A DNA stretch of 64,000 nt from UBA7985 sp965661545 (GTDB taxonomy: Bacteria; Pseudomonadota; Alphaproteobacteria; UBA7985), in NCBI GenBank assembly GCA_965661545.1, contig CBFIEF010000004.1:62001-126000 (forward strand). Reading direction: 5' to 3'. Position 1 is the stretch's first letter, and every line of letters starts with the position of its first letter. Below the pieces are notes generated by a model. It saw nothing but the letters and a program-made list of their open reading frames with translations. It had not been told where the DNA came from and searched no databases. A program made the position numbers and the translations under genes. Shown one piece after another: positions 1-9,122 of this stretch.

Positions 1-337
1 TCATGGCGGCAATCTGCTCCTCTAGACGCTCAATCTCGGCTTCCCGGTCCGACATATCAGCGCGCAAACGTTCCAATTCGTCTTGGGCCTTGGTCAGCGT
101 CCGGGTGGTTTTACGCAGCGCAGAGCGGCGCGAACCAGCTTGAAGCCAAACGAATACAAAACCCAAGAGAAAGCTAACAAGAGAGGTAGCCGTAATCCAG
201 ACAGCCATTGGCTGAACCAAGCCTTCTGGCGCGACAATCGCGAGACGCAGTGTGGCGGTTTGGGTGTTGGACACGACAAACCAGATAAGAACAGCCACGA
301 AAAACATGGCGATGATGGAAGATACAAAACGGATCAT
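1..337 (-). CDS. LapA-domain membrane protein (partial, C-terminus off window)
   Basis: Reading from ATG at 337 gives at least 112 residues and runs off the left edge in frame. The protein starts MIRFVSSIIAMFFVAVLIWF, has a second hydrophobic segment at about residues 45-70, and then a charged coiled-coil tail rich in Glu, Arg and Leu. This is the layout of the LapA domain (DUF1049), a small inner-membrane family linked in E. coli to lipopolysaccharide assembly. A good ribosome site, AGGAG, lies just upstream. It follows ihfB on the same strand, an order common in Rhodobacterales, but the terminator after ihfB suggests it also has its own promoter. The exact role here is inferred from family only. 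Confidence 0.75.
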   Translation of the reverse strand, partial: MIRFVSSIIAMFFVAVLIWFVVSNTQTATLRLAIVAPEGLVQPMAVWITATSLVSFLLGFVFVWLQAGSRRSALRKTTRTLTKAQDELERLRADMSDREAEIERLEEQIAAM

Positions 338-521
338 TGGGGTCGATCTCCTGAGGTGGTGGGCGCAGCACGAAGGCGCGCTTGGAGTGGCTCTTCCCGT
401 AAGCCCGCAAGCATGGTGGTGCTTGCTCGTTTTCCTACTCGTAAAATGACAGATAAACCGGACGGTTGCAAAGGCTTCAATCCAAGTCACTGCCGATAGC
501 GCCCCCCTTGGCGCCCAGCAT

Positions 522-547
522 AAAAAAAGGAGACCGAAGTCCCCTTT
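522..547 (-). terminator. Rho-independent terminator after ihfB
   Basis: On the minus strand a GGGGAC / GTCTCC stem closed by a TTCG tetraloop is extended by AAA/TTT pairing and followed by seven T. It lies 23 bases past the ihfB stop and would end the ihfB transcript. Confidence 0.85.
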
Positions 548-569
548 CCCAAAAAACACTTCTGCTGGC

Positions 570-863
570 TTAGTCTTCTGCTTCGCTGTCGTTCAAGCGC
601 TCGTGGAGTTGCTTGCCCGTTTTGAAGTAGGGAATAGCCTTTTCAGAAACCTCAACCGGCTCACCCGAACGCGGGTTACGGCCAGTTCTTGCCTTGCGAA
701 CCTTCACAGAGAAAGCACCAAAACCACGCAGCTCGATGCGGTCGCCTTGGGTCAAACCCTCAGTAATCTCATCAAAAACCGTGTTCACGATTTTGGTAAT
801 ATCCCGCAGATAAAGATGCGGGTTATCCGAAGCGACAAGTTGGATCAGCTCAGATTTTGTCAT
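570..863 (-). CDS. ihfB: Integration host factor subunit beta
   Basis: This 97-residue protein begins MTKSELIQLVASDNPHLYLR and carries the HU/IHF core, with GFGAFSV and the DNA-intercalating arm motif GRNPRSGEPV. IHF-beta pairs with IHF-alpha to bend DNA at specific sites in replication, recombination and sigma-54 promoters; rpoN is also in this window. The start at 863 was chosen because it gives the usual family length and has GGGGGA upstream; longer readings add non-homologous residues. It lies downstream of rpsA on the same strand, an arrangement found widely in proteobacteria. A strong terminator follows it. Confidence 0.95.
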   Translation of the reverse strand: MTKSELIQLVASDNPHLYLRDITKIVNTVFDEITEGLTQGDRIELRGFGAFSVKVRKARTGRNPRSGEPVEVSEKAIPYFKTGKQLHERLNDSEAED

Positions 864-969
864 GGTGTCCCCCAAACTCTCTGGCAGTTGCCCTGCTAAG
901 CCTGCCGCATCATGCGGCGCAAAAAACCCCTGTTGCGCCGCATGTTTGCGATAGAACTTTAGACCCGTG

Positions 970-2646
970 TTAGCTGCGGCTGTTCTTGAGCGCTTCGCCC
1001 AGAATGTCGCCCAAGGATGCGCCGGAATCAGTGGAACCGTACTCGGCCATTGCCTCCTGTTCTTCCTCGGTTTCACGTGCCTTAATGGACAGAGAGATCT
1101 TGCGTGTCTTGGAGTCGATGGCGGTAATCTTCGCATCCACCTTCTCGCCAACTGCAAAACGATCGGTCCGCTGGTCATCACGGTCACGTGCCAGATCAGA
1201 ACGACGGATGAAGCCCGTCACACCGTCAGTCACCTGAACCTCAATACCATTGTCCTGAACCTGCGTAATCACGGTGGTAACCACCTGACCGCGCTTCAGG
1301 CCGTCTATTGCGTTTGCAAACGGATCGTCTTCGAGCTGCTTGATGCCCAAAGAGATACGCTCTTTCTCAACATCAACGTCGAGGACCTTGGCCGATACAG
1401 ACTCGCCCTTGGTGTAATCCTTGACAGCTTCTTCGCCAACGCGGTTCCAGTCGATGTCCGACAAGTGAACCATGCCGTCGATGTCGCCTTCGAGGCCAAC
1501 GAACAGACCGAATTCGGTGATGTTGCGAATTTCGCCTTCGATGGAAGAGCCAACAGGGTTGCTGTCCAAGAACGCTTCCCATGGGTTCTGCATGGTCTGC
1601 TTGAGACCAAGGGAAATGCGACGCTTCGAGGTATCCACATCGAGGATGACAACTTCAACTTCTTGCGAAGTGGAAACGATCTTACCCGGGTGTACGTTCT
1701 TCTTTGTCCATGACATCTCGGAAACGTGCACCAGACCTTCGATGCCCGGCAGCAATTCAACAAATGCACCATAATCGGTGATGTTGGTAACGCGGCCGTT
1801 GAACTTCGTACCAACTGGGAACTCAGCCGCAACCGTTTCCCAAGGATCGGTTTCGAGCTGCTTCATGCCCAGCGAGATACGCTGTGTTTCGCGGTTGAAC
1901 TTGATCACCTGAACTTCGACGGACTGACCAACAGTCAGAACCTCGGACGGGTGATTGATGCGGCGCCACGAAATGTCGGTGACGTGCAACAGGCCGTCTA
2001 CACCGCCCAGATCAACGAATGCACCGTAATCGGTGATGTTCTTAACAACACCCTGCAGTACGCTACCCTCTTCGAGGTTCTGGATAAGCTCCTGACGCTG
2101 TTCAGCGCGCGCTTCTTCCAGAACGGCACGACGAGAAACAACGATGTTGCCGCGCGCCTTGTCCATCTTCAGAATCTGGAATGGCTGCGCATTGTTCATC
2201 AGAGGAGCGACATCGCGCACGGGGCGGATATCAACCTGTGAACCGGGCAAGAACGCTACTGCACCACCCAGGTCGACTGTAAAGCCACCCTTGACGCGGT
2301 TGAAGATAACGCCTTCCACGCGAACGCCGTCGTTGAACTTCTTTTCCAGCTCAACCCAAGCTTCTTCGCGGCGCGCCTTGTCACGAGACAGCATAACTTC
2401 GCCGTCTTTGTTCTCATAGCGCTCCACGAACACTTCTACGGTGTCGCCGGCTTTGATGGTCGGCTCTTGGCCGGGCATCGTGAATTCTTTAAGGGGTACG
2501 CGACCTTCAGATTTGAGGCCAACATCGATGATCACCAGATCATTTTCGATGTTCAATACGGTACCGGAGAGGACGGACCCTTCGAGGGTGTCGCCCATTG
2601 TTTCGTTGAGGAGATCCGCGAAGGACTCCATGGCGGCTTCTGCCAT
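970..2646 (-). CDS. rpsA: 30S ribosomal protein S1
   Basis: The 558-residue product contains six S1/OB-fold repeats, recognisable by recurring motifs such as ITDYGAFVDLGGVDGLLHVTD, NITDYGAFVELLPGIEGLVHV and NITEFGLFVGLEGDIDGMVH. S1 binds mRNA leaders on the 30S subunit and helps translation start. The start at 2646 (MAEAAMESFADLL) fits the family, with AGGAA 9-13 bases upstream; a longer in-frame reading to 2790 adds 48 residues unlike S1. Length matches alphaproteobacterial S1. It lies between cmk upstream and ihfB downstream, all on the minus strand, with a 173-base gap after cmk that may hold its own promoter. Confidence 0.97.
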   Translation of the reverse strand: MAEAAMESFADLLNETMGDTLEGSVLSGTVLNIENDLVIIDVGLKSEGRVPLKEFTMPGQEPTIKAGDTVEVFVERYENKDGEVMLSRDKARREEAWVELEKKFNDGVRVEGVIFNRVKGGFTVDLGGAVAFLPGSQVDIRPVRDVAPLMNNAQPFQILKMDKARGNIVVSRRAVLEEARAEQRQELIQNLEEGSVLQGVVKNITDYGAFVDLGGVDGLLHVTDISWRRINHPSEVLTVGQSVEVQVIKFNRETQRISLGMKQLETDPWETVAAEFPVGTKFNGRVTNITDYGAFVELLPGIEGLVHVSEMSWTKKNVHPGKIVSTSQEVEVVILDVDTSKRRISLGLKQTMQNPWEAFLDSNPVGSSIEGEIRNITEFGLFVGLEGDIDGMVHLSDIDWNRVGEEAVKDYTKGESVSAKVLDVDVEKERISLGIKQLEDDPFANAIDGLKRGQVVTTVITQVQDNGIEVQVTDGVTGFIRRSDLARDRDDQRTDRFAVGEKVDAKITAIDSKTRKISLSIKARETEEEQEAMAEYGSTDSGASLGDILGEALKNSRS

Positions 2647-2819
2647 TCTGTTAGATTTCCTGTAAATGATATCCAACCCGAGGGCTGGACTTTGGCGCGG
2701 CCCTGCGAACAGGATCACCCCAAGGGTTTGGGTTTCAGTTGAAATCCGGACGTGCCACGGATCAGCAAAAAGCTTCTCCAATCGACCCATCCGGCCTCAG
2801 ATTTTCGCAAACCGAGGTA

Positions 2820-3446
2820 TTAAGATGCAACGACCGAAAGCGCCTGCTCAAACACCTGATCGGCGGTAAGCATTGACGTGTCGATCAACGTTGCGTCTTG
2901 AGCCGGTCTTAGAGGCGAATCTTCTCGAGTTTCATCGCGTCTATCTCGAACAACCAAGTCGTTGAAAACACGGTCGTATATAACGCTCGGGTCTTTTTCC
3001 CGCAACTCCAACCAACGGCGTTCTGCCCTGACATTTCGGTTGGCCGTAATGAACAGCTTGCAAGTCGCATAAGGACAAATAACTGTCCCAATATCACGCC
3101 CGTCGAGCACGGCACCGGCTTTTTCCCCAGGGGGCGAGTCGGCGAAATTACGCTGAAAATCCTTTAACGCCTCTCGAACAGGGGTCAAAGCAGCAACGAG
3201 AGAGGCCGCTTCACTGACCGCTGGCGTCCGCAAATGAGGGTGCGCCATGTCCTCCCCAATCAGCCCTGAAGCCAGCATCACAAGCCCGTTGATGTCATCC
3301 AGGTCAACCGACTGATCCAGCGCTTTTGCCCCAACGGCTCGATAAAGTGCGCCACTATCGAGATAGGCAAAGTCGAAGTGCGCGGCTAATCGACGGGCCA
3401 AGGTGCCCTTTCCCGCAGCAGCCGGTCCGTCGATCGCGATAATCAT
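2820..3446 (-). CDS. cmk: Cytidylate kinase
   Basis: The 208-residue protein begins MIIAIDGPAAAGKGTLARRL, which holds the P-loop GPAAAGKGT, followed by YLDSGALYRA and DGRDIGTVI, all signatures of CMP kinase. It phosphorylates CMP and dCMP in pyrimidine nucleotide salvage and synthesis. Its ATG overlaps the aroA stop codon as ATGA, so the two are translationally coupled. The order aroA-cmk-rpsA is a conserved proteobacterial cluster. Nothing is missing or odd in the sequence. Confidence 0.96.
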   Translation of the reverse strand: MIIAIDGPAAAGKGTLARRLAAHFDFAYLDSGALYRAVGAKALDQSVDLDDINGLVMLASGLIGEDMAHPHLRTPAVSEAASLVAALTPVREALKDFQRNFADSPPGEKAGAVLDGRDIGTVICPYATCKLFITANRNVRAERRWLELREKDPSVIYDRVFNDLVVRDRRDETREDSPLRPAQDATLIDTSMLTADQVFEQALSVVAS

Positions 3447-4771
3447 GCGAGCTTCGCGCCCAATCCGTTGAACAAATCAACGAAGGTGGGGAAGGAGGTT
3501 AGAATGCAGTTCTTGTCGTCTACGGTCATGCCTTTATCCGACACCATGCCGAGCACAAGCGTAGACATGGCGCGGCGATGATCGAGTTCGGTTAAGACCT
3601 CACCGCCACCGGGCACCGAGCCACCCATGCCGTCAATTTCCAACCAGTCTTCGCCGCTGCGTGTGGTCACCCCGGCTGCGGTCAGCATGTCGATGATGCC
3701 TTGCAGGCGGTCGGATTCCTTAACGCGCAACTCTTCTAAGCCTTCCATCCGGGTCGTGCCCTCCGCCACAGCAGCGGCAACGGAGAGGATGGGGTATTCG
3801 TCAATCTGTGACGGCGCTCGCGCGGCTGGGATCAAACAGCCTGTGAGAGACGACGCCGACACCGAAACATCTGCAACCGTTTCACCCGCCACGTCGCGCT
3901 CGTTTTGCAGGCTCAAGTCCGCGCCCATATCGATCAACGACTGGAACACGCCTGTACGGTGGCCGTTTTGCATGACGTTTTCGATCACCAAAGCTGAACC
4001 GGGCACGATCGAGCCTGCGACGGCAAGGAAAGCGGCTGAACTTGGGTCGCCCGGCACAACGACCGGCGTCGCCTTTAATGTTGGCTGCCCTGTTAGCGTG
4101 ATCGCAAGCCCTTGATCAGTCTCAGCGGTAGAAACCTCAGCCCCAAAGCCCCGCAGCATGCGTTCTGTATGATCGCGAGTCGGGGTTGGTTCGACCAAAG
4201 TCGTCTTGCCCGGTGCATTTAAGCCCGCCAACAACACGGCCGACTTGACCTGCGCCGAGGCCAGCGGAGAGACATAGGTAACGGGCATCGCGTTACCGGT
4301 TCCTGTGACGGCCAGCGGCAGTCGATCACCCGAACGCGCCATGAAGCTGGCACCGAATTGGCTTAAAGGCACGGTGACCCGTGCCATGGGGCGCTTGTTT
4401 AACGATGCATCACCAAACACGATGGCCGTCAAATCGTGCGTTGCCAACATCCCAAGGATCAGACGCGTGCTTGTCCCCGAATTGCCCATGTCCAAGGGGA
4501 GCGACGGCTCCCGCAGTCCCCCGACGCCCACGCCGTTGACAACATAGTCCTCACCGTCTTTTTCGATTTGTGCGCCCAGACGGCGCATCGCTTCGCCTGT
4601 TGCCATTACATCTTCGCCCGTGAGCAGGCCACTGACGCGGGTTTCGCCCACGGCGAGCGTTCCAAACATAAGCGAGCGGTGAGAAATCGACTTATCACCG
4701 GGCACCCGAACAGCACCCTTTAGATTTTGCGCTGGCAGACTTTTAGCAGGTTCAAGAGGTAAGCTGGACAT
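3443..4771 (-). CDS. aroA: 3-phosphoshikimate 1-carboxyvinyltransferase (EPSP synthase, class II type)
   Basis: The 442-residue enzyme joins shikimate 3-phosphate and phosphoenolpyruvate in aromatic amino-acid synthesis. Motifs include GDKSISHRSL (25-34), GNSGTSTRL (96-104), KRPMARV, SAQVKSAVLL, RDHTERML and RVKESDRL. The SAQVKSA and RDHTE motifs and overall likeness place it with class II enzymes such as the Agrobacterium CP4 protein rather than the E. coli class. In the PEP-site loop the residue equivalent to the CP4 alanine is Gly-99, which by analogy would give ordinary glyphosate sensitivity (inference). It is divergent from the FYDLN-family gene across 174 bases and overlaps cmk by four bases. 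Confidence 0.96.
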   Translation of the reverse strand: MSSLPLEPAKSLPAQNLKGAVRVPGDKSISHRSLMFGTLAVGETRVSGLLTGEDVMATGEAMRRLGAQIEKDGEDYVVNGVGVGGLREPSLPLDMGNSGTSTRLILGMLATHDLTAIVFGDASLNKRPMARVTVPLSQFGASFMARSGDRLPLAVTGTGNAMPVTYVSPLASAQVKSAVLLAGLNAPGKTTLVEPTPTRDHTERMLRGFGAEVSTAETDQGLAITLTGQPTLKATPVVVPGDPSSAAFLAVAGSIVPGSALVIENVMQNGHRTGVFQSLIDMGADLSLQNERDVAGETVADVSVSASSLTGCLIPAARAPSQIDEYPILSVAAAVAEGTTRMEGLEELRVKESDRLQGIIDMLTAAGVTTRSGEDWLEIDGMGGSVPGGGEVLTELDHRRAMSTLVLGMVSDKGMTVDDKNCILTSFPTFVDLFNGLGAKLA

Positions 4772-4945
4772 GAATATCTCGTCTAATTTCTAGCTTTACG
4801 AACCTAGCATAGAGGCAGGGGGAGACGAAAAGCACGGCTCGACCGAGAGAACCGCATGGCAAGGAGCCTTCGTCAGCATTGACACACTAGCCAGCCTATG
4901 TTGGTTCCAAGGGCTTAAGAAATCGAAATTATCGAGGCTGGCTGT

Positions 4946-5428
4946 ATGCCCGAATTGGAACAAGAGTACGGAATTAAGCGCATCTGTCAGAGCTGCGCGG
5001 CCCGTTACTACGATCTGAATAAAGAAACTCCCGTGTGCCCATCCTGTGGGACGGAGTATGACCCCGAAGCCGTGATGCGTTCGCGTCGCGGTCGCGTGGC
5101 AGCTGCTGCTGTTGCTTCAGCCAAGGAAGAGGCATCACCTGATGTCGAATTGGAAGATGCACCAAAGACCAGCGCCGAGGGCGATGACGAGGAAGAAGAA
5201 GAGGAAGTTACCGCTGTCGCTCTGGATGAAGTCGACACGGACACCCTCAAAGACGGCGATACCGATCTCGTTGTCGATGATGACGGCGAAGTTTCTTTGG
5301 ATGATGAGTTCGGCGAAGAAGATGACAACAAAGTCGATGACGACACGTTGCTCGACGACGACGACGAACTTGCCGAAGGTGCGCTTCCTGTTGAGGGCCT
5401 TGAAACAGGCCTCGACGAAGACAGCTAA
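4946..5428 (+). CDS. TIGR02300 family (FYDLN acid domain) zinc-ribbon protein
   Basis: This 160-residue protein starts MPELEQEYGIKRICQSCAAR and continues YYDLNKETPVCPSCG, giving two CxxC pairs typical of a small zinc ribbon. The motif YYDLNK matches the FYDLN signature that names this alphaproteobacterial family. After about residue 60 it becomes a very acidic, low-complexity tail with runs of Asp and Glu. The function of the family is not established; nucleic-acid or ribosome association is only a guess from the ribbon. It is divergent from aroA, as usual in this group, and lies just upstream of tRNA-Ala. Confidence 0.9.
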   Translation: MPELEQEYGIKRICQSCAARYYDLNKETPVCPSCGTEYDPEAVMRSRRGRVAAAAVASAKEEASPDVELEDAPKTSAEGDDEEEEEEVTAVALDEVDTDTLKDGDTDLVVDDDGEVSLDDEFGEEDDNKVDDDTLLDDDDELAEGALPVEGLETGLDEDS

Positions 5429-5443
5429 TTTAGCTGTGCGACA

Positions 5444-5495
5444 GGGGCGAAATGCCCCTTTATAATCGAAGCCTGTTTTTTGAAAATAGGCTTCG
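5444..5495 (+). terminator. Two hairpins after the FYDLN gene
   Basis: GGGGC-GAAAT-GCCCC (5444-5458) is followed by TTTAT. A second hairpin, CGAAGCCT ... AGGCTTCG (5467-5495), has a T-run and an A-run in its loop that can pair further. The first looks like a short terminator for the upstream gene; the second separates it from the tRNA gene. Confidence 0.55.
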
Positions 5496-5542
5496 ACAAG
5501 CCCGGTGTAAGTTGTTTATACAGGGTCCGTTTCCAGCCGCGT

Positions 5543-5618
<76 letters not shown>

Positions 5619-5837
5619 CTTTTCCTGAATTCCTGAATAATGCGGACAATTGCGCCTTAACACTATGGCCTAAGCCATTTTAGCCTGTTTTTAAGGCATT
5701 CGCGTTGAAATTAGCTCATTTCTGCATTTTCTCTGGCTCATCTTTGATGATGACGAAACATCCCCAAATTTCTAGATATCGCAGCAAGCTCGGATCATTA
5801 TGCAACTCAAATCGAGCACAGGCCACGAGGGGACCTT

Positions 5838-6086
5838 ATGTCCAGCACCACACAAATTAGCCTTCCTGCTCTTCAATTACAGCTTCGTCAGATTATCGAT
5901 CATCTCGAGGTCTTGGCCGATGAACCCGACGCTCTAAACAAGTGGGGACCAGAGGTTGGCGAAGCCTTTGAGGACAAATCCGAGCGCCTCTCAGACCTAT
6001 CAACACGGGTTGCGATGGCGCACCGCAAAGGATCGGCTCGCGTTGAAATGTCACTCTCTCCATCAAAAAAGGCGATGAACCGCTAG
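5838..6086 (+). CDS. Small hypothetical protein, 82 residues
   Basis: I do not recognise this protein. It starts with ATG seven bases after a good ribosome site (GAGGGG) and encodes a soluble, mostly helical 82-residue chain beginning MSSTTQISLPALQLQLRQII, with many Leu, Glu and Asp and a basic end (SPSKKAMNR). No signal peptide or membrane segment is visible. It lies in a 500-base interval between tRNA-Ala and a lipoprotein gene, all on the plus strand. The ribosome site is the main reason to believe it is real. Confidence 0.5.
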   Translation: MSSTTQISLPALQLQLRQIIDHLEVLADEPDALNKWGPEVGEAFEDKSERLSDLSTRVAMAHRKGSARVEMSLSPSKKAMNR

Positions 6087-6153
6087 GTTTATTGCGGATA
6101 AATCGCAGTTATGCGAAATTATTGGCACTCTTTAAGACGGTGTCGAATTTAGC

Positions 6154-6537
6154 ATGCTTCTTCGAACATTTATCACCGTGGGCCTCGCGATCGCTACTCT
6201 TGGCGTCGCAGGCTGCGGATCATTATCAGGAACCACGCGCGACGCGTTCGCGCCCTTCTTTGAGCTGAGCCAGCCAGAGACAGTCAACGATGTGATTGTC
6301 GGCGGCACGAATCCCTATGCCACCTCCGTGCAGCACTCTTTGGCGGCCCCGGCAACCAACGTGCAGCCACAAGTCATAGGCGTTTTTGCTAGTTCCCAAG
6401 CCCAAGCCCAGCACCTGATTTATCAGGCTATGACCGCACAGTGCGGGGCTACCGGTCAAATGAGCCCAGTTCAGTTCGTCAATGGTCAGTGGATGAGCAC
6501 AGTTCAATGCTCCGGTGTTACCCCTTCACCCTATTGA
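6154..6537 (+). CDS. Putative lipoprotein, 127 residues
   Basis: The N-terminus MLLRTFITVGLAIATLGVAGC ends in a lipobox-like GVAGC, so the protein is probably exported and lipidated at Cys-21. The mature part is about 106 residues, rich in Gln, Ala and Ser, with two further Cys (CGATGQ and QCSGV) that could form a disulfide. I recognise no domain; the segment from VIGVFASSQAQAQHLIY onward looks like a small periplasmic fold. It ends 24 bases before the convergent permease gene and there is no clear terminator between them. The ribosome site is weak. Confidence 0.55.
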   Translation: MLLRTFITVGLAIATLGVAGCGSLSGTTRDAFAPFFELSQPETVNDVIVGGTNPYATSVQHSLAAPATNVQPQVIGVFASSQAQAQHLIYQAMTAQCGATGQMSPVQFVNGQWMSTVQCSGVTPSPY

Positions 6538-6560
6538 GTGAACCGACGGAGTACGTGAGA

Positions 6561-7469
6561 TCACGGCATAGGACGGGCGCGCTTGAGCCTTTTGGCTACA
6601 GGCGCGGCCAGCACTGCCAAAACCACGACCCAAAGTGCCAGAATACCGGATAAGCGGGGCTCCACATTGAGCAGCTGAACGGCAACCATGCTGGTCCCAT
6701 ACGTCAAGACAATACCGAGCACAGCGACAGCTATCGCTCCCACCCAAACCTGCCAGAGCGTGCGAGCAAAAGCCCAGCCTGCGATTGCAGGCGCGCTGAA
6801 CAACGCAATAGCAACGACAACACCGGCTGCCCGCAAACACGCCGCCGCTGCCATGGCGATCAACAAGGTTTCCAGCACTTTAACAGCGAATGCAGCCACG
6901 GGCGTTTTCAAGGCAAAGTGCTCCGGATCCATCAGCGACCGATTGAACAGCGGATAGGCCAAAAGACAAAGCGCAAGACTCAGACTGAAACTCGCCAGAG
7001 ATGCCATCATCTGCGGCGGTGCGCTGCTCCAGACCTCAGCCCGAAGCAGATCCGGCCAAGCCGCGACCTCGAACCAAAGCAGCAGCTCGAGTGAGCCAAA
7101 CAGGATGTGGTCCACGTCGATCATCCCTGTATCTTCAAGGCCTGAGAGGCTCAAAGCGATGATGCCGATACCGAAGAAAATGGGGAACAGCGCCGCAATC
7201 TCCACGCCCCGACCAAAACTGTGACGCGTACGAAGCCAGCCCACCCCCGCCACAAACAGCGCGATAACCAGTACCGCACCCAGCAACACTTCCCATCCAT
7301 GAGTTCCGGAGAGGACAAAACCCAAGATCAAGCCCGGCAAGACAGCGTGGCTCGCGGCTTCAGAAATCATGATCTGACCTTTAGGCAGCAGCAAGCTACC
7401 GGCGAGAATGGCCGTAACCGCTGCGCTCAGCAGCGTGAGGAGAATGGGTAAATCCTGGCTAAGCAGCAT
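6561..7469 (-). CDS. sitD: Metal ABC transporter permease (SitD-like)
   Basis: This 302-residue integral membrane protein has about nine hydrophobic segments and belongs to the ABC-3 (ZnuB/MntB/SitC) permease family, with the typical N-terminal region LLPKGQIMISEAASHAVLPG. It is the last of four minus-strand genes in the order binding protein, ATPase, permease, permease, which is the sitABCD layout. It overlaps the preceding permease gene by 11 bases. The manganese assignment comes from the divergent mntR and the operator at 10121-10146, not from this protein alone; zinc or iron remains possible. Confidence 0.88.
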   Translation of the reverse strand: MLLSQDLPILLTLLSAAVTAILAGSLLLPKGQIMISEAASHAVLPGLILGFVLSGTHGWEVLLGAVLVIALFVAGVGWLRTRHSFGRGVEIAALFPIFFGIGIIALSLSGLEDTGMIDVDHILFGSLELLLWFEVAAWPDLLRAEVWSSAPPQMMASLASFSLSLALCLLAYPLFNRSLMDPEHFALKTPVAAFAVKVLETLLIAMAAAACLRAAGVVVAIALFSAPAIAGWAFARTLWQVWVGAIAVAVLGIVLTYGTSMVAVQLLNVEPRLSGILALWVVVLAVLAAPVAKRLKRARPMP

Positions 7470-8310
7470 GACTAATCCGGACGATTATCGCGAGCCGAGC
7501 CAGTACCGCACTCACGAGCCATCCAACCCCTAAGCCGACCATAACCAAAGCCCCCGTAGGCAGCGTCAGAACGCCTGCACTCAACCAGCCCGCAACAACG
7601 GCAAACACTCCACCCGTGATCGCCGAGGTCACCACCAACGCTGTAAAACCCTTCACCCAAGGCCGGACAATCAGCGCCGGCAGCGTCATGCCCCCCACCA
7701 AAAGGGTCAGCCCCAGCGCTGGCAAACAAGTCAAGACCACAATCACGGTGGAGACGATCCAGACGAGCTCAAATGTTCTGTTATTGCCAGACAAGGACAT
7801 GGATTGCGGATCGAGAACCCAGTTCATCAATCCCCTGTGCAGCAGGGCAAAAGCGCCCATTCCGACAACCAGCACCACCACCGCTGGCGTGACGCGCGCA
7901 AAAGTCAGTGTTGCTGCGTCGCCGAGCAATAACGTCGTTAAACCCTTGGTCGAAAACGCCCCGTAGCCCTGCACCAAACTCATCAGAACCAGCGTCGATC
8001 CATAGGCCGCGCCAATGGCAAGCGCTTGGCTTGCTCCTGTCGAATACCCGCGACCCCGCGCCCAAAAAATGAAACCCAGCGTCAGCGTTGAAGATGCGAA
8101 GCCGAAAACCCACAGCAGAGGAACGGCCAGCCAAGTCAGGCCGAAAAGCGCAACAATGCCTTGCGAGACCACCACGCCAGAAACAACACCATGCCCCGCA
8201 ACATCGGCGGTCAGGTTTTCACCTTTCAGGCACACCAACGCACCAAAGCCACCAAGCAATGCGCCGGTGGCCAACAAGCCGATCAGAACAATGAGAGTGT
8301 TATAATCCAT
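7459..8310 (-). CDS. sitC: Metal ABC transporter permease (SitC-like)
   Basis: The 283-residue membrane protein starts MDYNTLIVLIGLLATGALLG and carries the ABC-3 permease motif GENLTADVAGHGVVSG near residues 30-45, which contacts the ATPase. It has roughly eight to nine membrane segments. It begins 32 bases after the ATPase gene and overlaps the next permease gene. Together the two permeases would form the heteromeric channel typical of Sit-type manganese/iron importers, in contrast to the single-permease ZnuABC systems. Confidence 0.88.
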   Translation of the reverse strand: MDYNTLIVLIGLLATGALLGGFGALVCLKGENLTADVAGHGVVSGVVVSQGIVALFGLTWLAVPLLWVFGFASSTLTLGFIFWARGRGYSTGASQALAIGAAYGSTLVLMSLVQGYGAFSTKGLTTLLLGDAATLTFARVTPAVVVLVVGMGAFALLHRGLMNWVLDPQSMSLSGNNRTFELVWIVSTVIVVLTCLPALGLTLLVGGMTLPALIVRPWVKGFTALVVTSAITGGVFAVVAGWLSAGVLTLPTGALVMVGLGVGWLVSAVLARLAIIVRISHAA

Positions 8311-8342
8311 GCCGCCTCCGGTGTACCGTCGGTGTGACGCCC

Positions 8343-9122
8343 TTAGGCAGCGCGGTGCGTGATCTCGACGAATGCAGCGATAAAGGCGGGAGAGTCGAAG
8401 ACAACCTCGGGCGTCCCTGTCGCCGTAACGGCGCCATCAACCAACACCACGCGGTCAAAGAGTGCGCGGACATCGCCAAGATTATGATGAACCAGTATTG
8501 CGGTTTTGCCTTCGTCCTGAAAGTCATCCAACACAGACAGCAACGCCGCCCGCGTGACTTCATCAATGGCCTGAAAAGGCTCGTCCATGATCAGGATTTG
8601 GGGATCCTGCACCAGCGCGCGCGCCAGCAAAACACGCCGACGCTGCCCGCCTGATAAATCAGACAAAGGCCGGTGCGCGAGATCCAAGCTGTTCACAGCG
8701 TCAAGCGCCCGATCAACGGCTTTCCAATCGCGAGCGCCAAGCCTTGCGGTCACGCCCAAGTGCACACCCCGCCCCATAGCAACCAAATCACGGACTTTGC
8801 TCGGAAAGCGCCAATCGATTTCGTCGGCTTGAGCGACATAGGCAACATGCTGCCGGACATCGTTGAAACGTCGATCCAGAAAACGTGCCGAACCTGCTTG
8901 CGGCTTAATCAGACCGAGCATGGCTTTCAGCAAGGTAGATTTGCCCGCGCCATTGGGACCGATGATCGCCAGACGCTCGCCTTGCTGCACCTCAAAACTC
9001 GCATCCCGCACGATGGTCTCACCACCATAACCCGCAGAAAGTCCATAGACGCCAACGGCTGTTTGCTGCGTAAGGCTGACGGTTTTGTCCGTCATCATGA
9101 AAAAATTTGTGAAGGCATTCAT
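8343..9122 (-). CDS. sitB: Metal ABC transporter ATP-binding protein (SitB-like)
   Basis: The 259-residue ATPase has Walker A GPNGAGKST, a Q-loop (VAQADEIDW), signature LSGGQRRRV and Walker B LIMDEPF, followed by the switch His in VHHN. The Q-loop sequence with IDW is typical of manganese/zinc-family importers. Its start overlaps the stop of the binding-protein gene as ATGA; an internal start at MMTDKTVSL is also possible. It powers import through the two downstream permeases. Confidence 0.92.
   Translation of the reverse strand: MNAFTNFFMMTDKTVSLTQQTAVGVYGLSAGYGGETIVRDASFEVQQGERLAIIGPNGAGKSTLLKAMLGLIKPQAGSARFLDRRFNDVRQHVAYVAQADEIDWRFPSKVRDLVAMGRGVHLGVTARLGARDWKAVDRALDAVNSLDLAHRPLSDLSGGQRRRVLLARALVQDPQILIMDEPFQAIDEVTRAALLSVLDDFQDEGKTAILVHHNLGDVRALFDRVVLVDGAVTATGTPEVVFDSPAFIAAFVEITHRAA

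Noticed and set aside
83..499. 138-residue open frame on the plus strand
   Set aside because: It overlaps the LapA-domain gene on the opposite strand and its composition is Arg-rich without recognisable motifs.
967..1713. 248-residue open frame antisense to rpsA
   Set aside because: It is the antisense shadow of the conserved ribosomal S1 gene.
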